From an uncultured Erysipelotrichaceae bacterium (GTDB taxonomy: Bacteria > Bacillota_I > Bacilli_A > Erysipelotrichales > Erysipelotrichaceae): DNA of 6,686 bases. Positions 1-4,873 of the stretch are shown here, one piece after another. The stretch is taken from assembly GCA_902784015.1 (NCBI GenBank), contig CACZTC010000096.1, forward strand, positions 1 to 6,686. Direction: 5' to 3'. The translations under genes were made by a program, and so were the position numbers. How positions within the stretch are numbered: position 1 is the first letter of the stretch; each line of letters begins with the position of its first letter. A model generated the notes under the pieces. The model was given only the letters and a program-made list of their open reading frames with translations, had not been told where the DNA came from and did no database searches.

Positions 1-102
1 CCATAGAGTAACTGTTGTTTTGCCGCCACCATTAGAACCACTACAAGCAACTAAACCTGTAGCTAAAGCTAATGCTAGAAGGCCTTTGAATAATTTTTTC
101 AT
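1..102 (-). CDS. Lipoprotein N-terminus, possibly an ABC solute-binding protein (partial)
   Basis: The first 34 codons read from the ATG at 102-100 and run off the left edge of the window. The leader is MKKLFKG followed by a hydrophobic stretch (LLALALATGLVAC). It ends in the lipobox LVAC, whose Cys20 would be lipidated after cleavage by signal peptidase II. After the Cys comes a flexible SGSNGGGK linker and then TTVTLW. A short Ser/Gly/Asn linker followed by a '(V/T)TLW' strand is common at the start of family 1 extracellular solute-binding proteins of sugar ABC transporters, but 34 residues cannot prove this. The lipoprotein assignment is firm and the transporter role is a guess. A very strong ribosome binding site fixes the start. 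The gene lies 85 bases downstream of the deaminase stop on the same strand and probably has its own promoter. Confidence 0.85.
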   Translation of the reverse strand, partial: MKKLFKGLLALALATGLVACSGSNGGGKTTVTLW

Positions 103-111
103 TCTTTTCTT

Positions 112-123
112 TCTCCTCCTCCT
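112..123 (-). promoter_or_regulatory. Strong tandem ribosome binding site of the lipoprotein gene
   Basis: On the minus strand this reads AGGAGGAGGAGA, three overlapping GGAG units, ending 9 bases before the ATG at 102. It is by far the strongest Shine-Dalgarno sequence in the window and suggests high expression of the lipoprotein, as expected for a transporter binding protein. Confidence 0.8.
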
Positions 124-133
124 AATAAATAGG

Positions 134-142
134 TTTATATCA
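134..142 (-). promoter_or_regulatory. Possible extended -10 promoter of the lipoprotein gene
   Basis: On the minus strand this reads TGATATAAA, an extended -10 (TGnTATAAA). It lies about 10 bases upstream of the strong ribosome binding site, so the leader would be short. No good -35 hexamer is visible. TATA-like strings are common in AT-rich DNA, so this is tentative. No clear hairpin terminator lies between the deaminase stop (188) and this site, so readthrough from the upstream genes is also possible. Confidence 0.3.
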
Positions 143-187
143 ATATTCTATAATATTTTTTCTTTCGTACCAACAAAATATAATTGT

Positions 188-2653
188 TTATTTTTTTTCT
201 TTTATATATTGTTTTTTAATATCATTTATGAGAACTTCATGATTATCAATTAATTGTACATAACCTTTAAGAGAATCAGCTTTTATCTTTAAAGCTTTAC
301 TGTCTTTATTAATAAATATTAAGCCTTGACCTTTACTATTTTTAGCATCTTGGATAAGATTGGCTCCTGTTGAATTTCCATCTAAAGCAATCAAAGTAAA
401 TGGACGTCTTTGGAATATTTCATAATTAAAGCTTTTATATAAACCCATAGGGTTGGCTTCAATTGATATCACTAAAGGTAATTTACTCTTTTTGATTTTT
501 TGAAGAGTATTATTATTTAAGGCACAAGGAATGATGGCGTGAATTTTGAATCTATCTTGGTTTTTATTGATTAAATATTTCTCATAACCACTTAAAGAAT
601 GTCCAACCACAAAGAATACTTCTTTTGGATTAAGACTATCTAACATAATATCTATTAATTTTGTTAGTTTAGAAGACATCTTTGTTTTATGAGTATCATT
701 ATTAAAACTACCACCCGCAATAATGATAGGGTATCTATCCCAAGGTAATTCCTTAATTTGATCTAATAATTCTATTTGACTATCATAAAGAATACTTCTT
801 GATACTAAAGCTTTCTTGGTAGCTCTTTGTTTACTCATACGTTGTAAAAAGAAATCTTCAAAATCTTGTTTATCTATTTTTTTATTGAATTTCTTTTCTT
901 TTTGTTTGAAAGCTTTCAAGCTTCTAGCTAAGATAAGCTCTTCGGTTTCGCATATCTTTTTTAAATCATTATCGGATAAATTAAGCATTCTTTCTAAAGC
1001 TAATTCTTCATCAATGCTTGTTGTTCCATATAAGGCATAACCATCAGAGCCTTGAACACAATGAATATCATTAGCTAAATAGCGCTTTATTGGATGAGAG
1101 CTCAAATCAGTCAGATTATTTAATCTAACATTAGATGTTATTTGGAATTCTAATACAACACCATATTTCTTTAATTCTTTAAGTAAAGCTTGACCTTTTT
1201 TACTTCTTAAATTAGCTGTATATAAGCCGTGCCCTAATCTAACATAAGGCATCTTTTGGCCCTTAGCTAAAGATTTTTTGATACATTCTATACTATTAGC
1301 GACATTATCTTTTAAACTATCATTTTCTCCAGCATGAATTCTAATCACAAAAGATGGATCACTTTTCGCAATTTTAACTATCTCTTCAATAATAGGTTTC
1401 AATTCTCTAATATCATTTATTTCTTCGCCAACAAAATCGCTACCAGCTACATAAGGGTCAATAGCTACAGCTTTAAGCACTTGTAAATTCTCTTTTAGAT
1501 AATCATCACGAATAATATTATCTTTGATAATAGTTAAAGGAGTTCTTCTAATAGCTGCCAGGAAGCGAATAAGAACACCTGTCTCTTCAGTGATATAAGG
1601 CATTACTTCATGAACTTCTTTCAACATATTAATGGAAGCATATTTCTTAACTAAAGAAGTATCTGACATTTCTACATATTGAATGCCTTGAGCACTATAG
1701 CTTCTAGCTATCCATAATAATTTATTTTGGAATAAAGAATTATTTGTATATTTAGGATTATCTTTATCTTTAAACATTTGTTTGATGGCAGAAACAATAT
1801 CTTTATCGCCTATCTTTTCAATCTTACGCATTTTTAAAGTAATAGGTTTTTCGGAAGGATTGGCTTTAGTGAAAACATATCTATATAGATATACTTTTTC
1901 TAAATTAGTAAAGACAGCTTGACCATCTTTTAATATTGATAAGGAAGCTCTTATTTTGGGAATATTATAAGCAGCATTTTCTAAATTATTAAGAATTAAG
2001 TCAGCAAAATTAATATAGGTATGATCATCAATTCTTCTAATTAAATATTTACCTTTTAAGCCAGAATCTTTAAAAGATGATTCTACTCTTTTTCTTTGTT
2101 TAAGCATAGAAGCCTGTTGTTGGAGAGTGATACGCAAATTGAGTTTCTTAATGTAATAAAGAGGATATTGAATCTGATGGAAGATACCTAAAGCTATTAA
2201 GATATCAGGATGTAAATTAGCATTCATATGTGTATGCAAATCAGTTTTAAATTTATAATCATTTTTTATATAAGTTTTAATAATAGTCTTATTGATATCC
2301 AAAGAATAATTCTTTGTTTGACTCATTAATGTTTTTGAAAGAGAAGGGATAGAGGCTTTCATTTCTATTTTTCCATTTGGATATATATTGGCCACCTTGG
2401 TTCCACCCAATCTAAAAATATAAATCTTTTGATTGTTACCATCTCTATAACAAGGAATAACCCCTTCGATTATTTTTAAACCTACCTCATCAAAAGTGAT
2501 AGGTAGGTCACATAGTTTAGCTAGATTAGTTATTAAATTACCAGAATTATGATTTGGTGTTCTTAAAATATAAAATAGCTCATCTTTCTTTAGGAAGAGT
2601 TCAACAATTATATCTTTTTCTCTATCTAGATAAAAATAACCAAACTTCTTCAT
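188..2653 (-). CDS. Adenosine deaminase superfamily protein with C-terminal SLOG/DprA-like domain
   Basis: This protein of about 821 aa carries the ADA metal and catalytic set: H140-T-H142 (in TDLHTHMN), H440-A-G-E443, G-H475-G, T506-S-N508, H520-P and Asp537. In ADA the three metal His and the Asp bind zinc, and Glu and GHG His act in hydrolytic deamination of a purine. Classical ADA is about 350 aa. Here about 130 unassigned residues precede the HxH, and the gap from H142 to H440 is about 100 residues longer than in mouse ADA. The usual 'DDP' is D537-G538-Y, so the second Asp, which contacts substrate, is missing. Residues about 640-795 form a second domain: beta strand plus AGGSF, a GHSLSGYE turn, then F-x-R-R and NSTGANLIQDA, resembling the GG/RNR/SG-TA motifs of DprA-type SLOG nucleotide-binding domains. 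I infer a purine nucleotide or nucleoside deaminase coupled to a nucleotide-sensing domain. The true substrate is unknown. The start is ambiguous: the ATG at 2653 begins MKKFGYF, while a TTG at 2683 would add a run of Ile encoded by an ATA repeat. Neither has a convincing ribosome binding site. Confidence 0.8.
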   Translation of the reverse strand: MKKFGYFYLDREKDIIVELFLKKDELFYILRTPNHNSGNLITNLAKLCDLPITFDEVGLKIIEGVIPCYRDGNNQKIYIFRLGGTKVANIYPNGKIEMKASIPSLSKTLMSQTKNYSLDINKTIIKTYIKNDYKFKTDLHTHMNANLHPDILIALGIFHQIQYPLYYIKKLNLRITLQQQASMLKQRKRVESSFKDSGLKGKYLIRRIDDHTYINFADLILNNLENAAYNIPKIRASLSILKDGQAVFTNLEKVYLYRYVFTKANPSEKPITLKMRKIEKIGDKDIVSAIKQMFKDKDNPKYTNNSLFQNKLLWIARSYSAQGIQYVEMSDTSLVKKYASINMLKEVHEVMPYITEETGVLIRFLAAIRRTPLTIIKDNIIRDDYLKENLQVLKAVAIDPYVAGSDFVGEEINDIRELKPIIEEIVKIAKSDPSFVIRIHAGENDSLKDNVANSIECIKKSLAKGQKMPYVRLGHGLYTANLRSKKGQALLKELKKYGVVLEFQITSNVRLNNLTDLSSHPIKRYLANDIHCVQGSDGYALYGTTSIDEELALERMLNLSDNDLKKICETEELILARSLKAFKQKEKKFNKKIDKQDFEDFFLQRMSKQRATKKALVSRSILYDSQIELLDQIKELPWDRYPIIIAGGSFNNDTHKTKMSSKLTKLIDIMLDSLNPKEVFFVVGHSLSGYEKYLINKNQDRFKIHAIIPCALNNNTLQKIKKSKLPLVISIEANPMGLYKSFNYEIFQRRPFTLIALDGNSTGANLIQDAKNSKGQGLIFINKDSKALKIKADSLKGYVQLIDNHEVLINDIKKQYIKEKK

Positions 2654-2690
2654 AATAATTATTATTATCTTAACATAATACAAATCTTTA

Positions 2691-2954
2691 TTATCTGTAT
2701 AACTCTAAATACTTACGATAGACAGCTAAACCTATAATAATAAATAAAGCTAAAGCTAAACAAAGAAGAACCATATTATTATATTTAATAGCGGCATAAA
2801 CCATAGCGCCAATTAGGAATAAATAAAAACCAATAATAAGAAGCGCAAATAATATCCTTAATACTAAAGGGACATTACGTCTATTAGTAGCATAAATAAC
2901 ACCCTCAAATATTATTTCTAAAATAATTTCAATTAATATATCCATATAATTCAT
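2691..2954 (-). CDS. Small two-helix membrane protein
   Basis: This 87-aa protein is not one I recognise as a family. Residues about 4-20 are a hydrophobic/acidic, possibly amphipathic helix (ILIEIILEIIFEG). Residues about 30-55 and 61-79 are strongly hydrophobic and look like two transmembrane helices. Basic residues lie before the first (N24-R25-R26, R33) and after the second (R80-K81). Two helices with both flanks basic suggest an N-in/C-in hairpin. The stop is only 37 bases upstream of the deaminase ATG on the same strand, so the two are probably co-transcribed. The start could be Met1 (2954) or Met4 (2945). A TATAAT at 2958-2953 overlaps the first ATG and would place transcription start at the second. 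The ORF is conserved-looking in composition and clearly hydrophobic, but a role cannot be assigned. A membrane anchor or small pore partner of the deaminase is only a hypothesis. Confidence 0.65.
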   Translation of the reverse strand: MNYMDILIEIILEIIFEGVIYATNRRNVPLVLRILFALLIIGFYLFLIGAMVYAAIKYNNMVLLCLALALFIIIGLAVYRKYLELYR

Positions 2955-2958
2955 TATA
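2953..2958 (-). promoter_or_regulatory. Candidate -10 box of the small membrane protein / deaminase operon
   Basis: The minus strand reads TATAAT here, overlapping the first possible ATG (2954-2952) and followed after 7 bases by an in-frame ATG at 2945. Transcription from this box would begin at or next to that ATG, giving a leaderless message. No recognisable -35 lies 16-18 bases upstream. The only AAGG upstream of the first ATG is 12 bases away, which is too far for a good ribosome binding site. Confidence 0.35.
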
Positions 2959-3005
2959 AGATAAAACCTTAAAGTTTATTTACGGTAATAAAAAGAGAAG
3001 TGTAT

Positions 3006-3011
3006 TATAAT
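3006..3011 (+). promoter_or_regulatory. Candidate -10 box of the plus-strand membrane protein gene
   Basis: A perfect TATAAT lies within TGTATTATAATAG and is followed after 6 bases by the ATG at 3018, so transcription would start at or within a base or two of the start codon. A near-identical TGTATTATTATAATAG precedes the Nudix gene at 4299-4314, which supports these being real promoters. No clear -35 is seen at the normal spacing. The box lies back-to-back with the candidate minus-strand box at 2953-2958. Confidence 0.45.
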
Positions 3012-3017
3012 AGTTTC

Positions 3018-3860
3018 ATGGACCAAAAACAAAGCCAAGAATATAAAGGTATTAACTCCCAACATGATTTATGGGATGAATATCTAGAAGAAAAAGAAGA
3101 AAAGAAAGAAGTTGATACAAAGCCTCATATCAGCAAACAGATTGAGGAAGATCTTTTAGAATATGAATATTTAAAATCGCGTGAGCCAAAAAGAAATGCG
3201 CGAAGTTTGCCCCTTATCGGCTTATTAATAGCGGTTATTGGTATGGTTTCAATGATTACTTTTTCAAGAATCTCATATACAAATAATTCTGATTCATATT
3301 ATGAAGTAATTGAGAATGTTGAAGAAATTAATGAAGATATCTATGAAGATATATATGGGGATTATTCATTATTAAAAAATCCTTACTTTGATGTGAATGG
3401 TAAATATTATGAATTACCTGTAAAAGTGAGTGAATTATTAAATGATAATGAATATGTAATTGCGACGGATGCCTTTCAAGAAGCTATTAATGAAGTAGGC
3501 GAAGATCCTGTTAAAGTAGTCATCAAAACAGAGTGGGGCGATAAAGTATGTGATGCGATGGTTGTATCTGAAGGCGGGGTTGTACCAATTGAGGAAGGTA
3601 AAATAATCGGTATATCAATAGATAGATATAGTGAAATAGCTTTACCAACAGATATCGGTTTATATTCAAACAGTTGGGAAATTGAAGATATCTTGTCGCA
3701 ATATAATATTGAATGGACTAGTAGCGGTCAGGGTAAATCATCACAATATATTATTAAAAATGAATTAAATAATGGCAGTGAATATAAAAGTTATGATATT
3801 CAACTCAATCTAACTAATGATAATGTTTCTGATATCACAATATTATTAAATAATGATTAA
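3018..3860 (+). CDS. Single-pass membrane protein with extracytoplasmic domain, unknown function
   Basis: This protein is about 280 aa from the ATG at 3018. A GTG at 3000 could add six residues, but it would have to span the TATAAT box and has no well-placed ribosome binding site. Residues 1-62 are hydrophilic, rich in Glu and Lys, and look cytoplasmic (LWDEYLEEKEEKKE; basic KSREPKRNAR just before the membrane). Residues about 64-83 form one transmembrane helix. The rest, about 195 residues, should lie outside: an acidic stalk (ENVEEINEDIYEDIYGD), then a segment with VNGKYYELPVKVSELL, then a C-terminal part with IALPTDIGLYSNSWEIEDIL. From memory, 'NGK-x-x-x-LP-x-x-VSEL' followed by 'LP-x-x-I-x-x-x-S' and a Tyr-rich beta sheet recurs in poorly characterised secreted proteins of gut Bacillota. 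No enzyme motif is visible. Its stop overlaps the stop of the convergent nucleotide hydrolase gene. Confidence 0.75.
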   Translation: MDQKQSQEYKGINSQHDLWDEYLEEKEEKKEVDTKPHISKQIEEDLLEYEYLKSREPKRNARSLPLIGLLIAVIGMVSMITFSRISYTNNSDSYYEVIENVEEINEDIYEDIYGDYSLLKNPYFDVNGKYYELPVKVSELLNDNEYVIATDAFQEAINEVGEDPVKVVIKTEWGDKVCDAMVVSEGGVVPIEEGKIIGISIDRYSEIALPTDIGLYSNSWEIEDILSQYNIEWTSSGQGKSSQYIIKNELNNGSEYKSYDIQLNLTNDNVSDITILLNND

Positions 3861-4261
3861 AAGAGGGACGACAAATAAGCGAATAGTTCCTCTTTTGTGT
3901 TATAGGAGTAAAGTTTATAATACTTATTTCCTGTTATCATCGCGCTAATACCTTTAGGATTATTTTTATATAAAACATAGACTGGTTTATTAATCTTTTG
4001 GGCATAAGCTAATTCATAACCAACACCAAGCGATGGTGTTGAACATTCCGCAATTACTAAATCACTTTCTTCTAACCAAGCTATATCTCTTTCATATATT
4101 TCAACATCATTTAATTTTTCACCACTATCTTTTAAAGAAGCTAAACCAATATGTTCTGTTAAAACAATATTATCCTTTTTTAAATAATCAATTATTTCAG
4201 CATATAAAGAGGCATCATCTCTACCTCCTCTAATACTTCCCGCAAAATATATTTTTTTCAT
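3857..4261 (-). CDS. 2'-deoxynucleoside 5'-phosphate N-hydrolase (DNPH1/Rcl type)
   Basis: This 134-aa protein is full length for the DNPH1/Rcl branch of the nucleoside 2-deoxyribosyltransferase superfamily. These cytosolic enzymes cut the N-glycosidic bond of deoxynucleoside 5'-monophosphates, releasing the base and deoxyribose 5-phosphate. The human enzyme removes 5-hydroxymethyl-dUMP from the nucleotide pool. Family motifs are all present: Y5-F-A-GSIRGGR (phosphate-binding loop, residues 8-14), LTEHIG (34-39), ERDIAWLEESD with Asp59, AECSTPSLGVGYE (71-83) with the probable catalytic Glu72 and Ser77, and ISAMITG near residue 106, where a Ser contributes from the neighbouring subunit. The match to the Rcl signature is closer than to the transferases, so hydrolysis is the likelier activity. 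A GGAG sits 5 bases before the ATG at 4261. The gene diverges from the Nudix gene, with 66 bases between start codons, and its last codons contain the terminator hairpin of the opposing gene. Confidence 0.9.
   Translation of the reverse strand: MKKIYFAGSIRGGRDDASLYAEIIDYLKKDNIVLTEHIGLASLKDSGEKLNDVEIYERDIAWLEESDLVIAECSTPSLGVGYELAYAQKINKPVYVLYKNNPKGISAMITGNKYYKLYSYNTKEELFAYLSSLF
3859..3896. terminator. Possible bidirectional hairpin terminator between convergent genes
   Basis: AAAAGAGG at 3859-3866 is perfectly complementary to CCTCTTTT at 3889-3896. The stem extends by a G-U and an A-T pair to 10 bp, with an 18-base loop. On the plus strand it starts at the stop codon of the membrane protein gene and ends in a short T run. 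On the minus strand it likewise ends in CTTTT at the stop of the hydrolase gene. The loop is long and the T runs are short, so efficiency may be modest. It lies inside the last codons of the minus-strand gene. Confidence 0.45.
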
Positions 4262-4306
4262 AATATCTCCAATATAGACTTATATATATTCTTATCTCTG
4301 TATTAT

Positions 4307-4312
4307 TATAAT
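4307..4312 (+). promoter_or_regulatory. Candidate -10 box of the Nudix-peptidase operon
   Basis: TATAAT lies within TGTATTATTATAATAG, closely matching the sequence before the other plus-strand gene (3001-3013). It is 15 bases upstream of the Nudix ATG, with AAGGA (4317-4321) serving as ribosome binding site 6 bases before the ATG. Transcription would start at or within a few bases of that site, so the leader is very short. No clear -35 is seen. Confidence 0.45.
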
Positions 4313-4327
4313 AGGTAAGGATTTGAG

Positions 4328-4873
4328 ATGAAATATATAGAAAAGCCTAAAAAACAAAAAAAAGTATATGAAGGAATAGTCATAGATGTAAGAATAGATG
4401 AAGCTGAAACTTCTCTTGGCACAACTGTAAAAAGAGAAGTTGTTGAGCATATTGGGGGAGTAAGTATTGCTTTAGAAGATGATGATGGATCTTTCTTTAT
4501 GGTAAGACAATTTCGCTATGGCCAACAAAAAGAGATGATAGAATTTCCTGCTGGCAAAAAAGAAATAGGCGAAGATGCTTTAGAAACAGCTAAAAGAGAA
4601 ATAGAGGAAGAGATAGGCTATAAAGGAGAAGATTTTGAATATCTTGGTAAAATAGTTCCTACGCCTGCCTATGATACAGAAGTAATAGATTTATATTATG
4701 CTCATAAAGGAAAAAAAGTAGGCCAGAATTTAGATGAAGATGAATATCTAATAATAGAAAAATGGAAATTAGAAGATATTATCGAAGCGATTATGAATGG
4801 TGAAATAACTGATGCAAAAACAGTTGCGATGGCATTTATATTAAAAGAAAGAAGAGGAAAAGAAAATGAATAA
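4328..4873 (+). CDS. nudF: Nudix hydrolase, probable ADP-ribose pyrophosphatase
   Basis: This 181-aa protein is the usual size for bacterial ADP-ribose pyrophosphatases, which hydrolyse ADP-ribose to AMP and ribose 5-phosphate in the cytoplasm. The complete Nudix box (G-x5-E-x7-R-E-U-x-E-E-x-G-U) runs from Gly76 to Tyr98: Gly76, Glu82, R90-E91, E94-E95 and G97, with Glu91, Glu94 and Glu95 as metal ligands. EFPAGK directly before the box and QFRYG at about 61-65 are typical of the ADP-ribose/ADP-sugar group. The downstream PTPAYDTEVIDLYYA, the LDEDEY segment and the C-terminal GEITDAKT also match the NudF/YqkG pattern, so I prefer this over other Nudix substrates. AAGGA precedes the ATG. The last 8 bases overlap the start of the peptidase gene, implying translational coupling. 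The name nudF rests on motif resemblance only. Confidence 0.9.
   Translation: MKYIEKPKKQKKVYEGIVIDVRIDEAETSLGTTVKREVVEHIGGVSIALEDDDGSFFMVRQFRYGQQKEMIEFPAGKKEIGEDALETAKREIEEEIGYKGEDFEYLGKIVPTPAYDTEVIDLYYAHKGKKVGQNLDEDEYLIIEKWKLEDIIEAIMNGEITDAKTVAMAFILKERRGKENE

Noticed and set aside
20..253. Plus-strand open frame of 77 codons
   Set aside because: It overlaps the lipoprotein leader, its strong ribosome binding site and the 3' end of the deaminase. Its sequence is low-complexity Phe/Leu/Ile from T-rich DNA.
816..1040. Plus-strand open frame of 74 codons inside the deaminase gene
   Set aside because: It is antisense to a gene with intact catalytic motifs; the Ser/Leu/Lys-rich product is a shadow.
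188..2683. TTG start of the deaminase at 2683
   Set aside because: It would add ten residues, mostly Ile from an ATA repeat, with only a very close AAAGA upstream. The ATG at 2653 is a more natural start, though it also lacks a clear ribosome binding site.
4033..4233. Plus-strand open frame of 66 codons inside the nucleotide hydrolase gene
   Set aside because: It is antisense to a confidently identified gene; the His/Leu-rich product has no recognisable features.
188..4261. A complete RADAR (RdrA/RdrB) or type III CRISPR locus
   Set aside because: No AAA+ RdrA ATPase, cas gene, CRISPR repeats or CARF domain is visible; only the deaminase family is shared.
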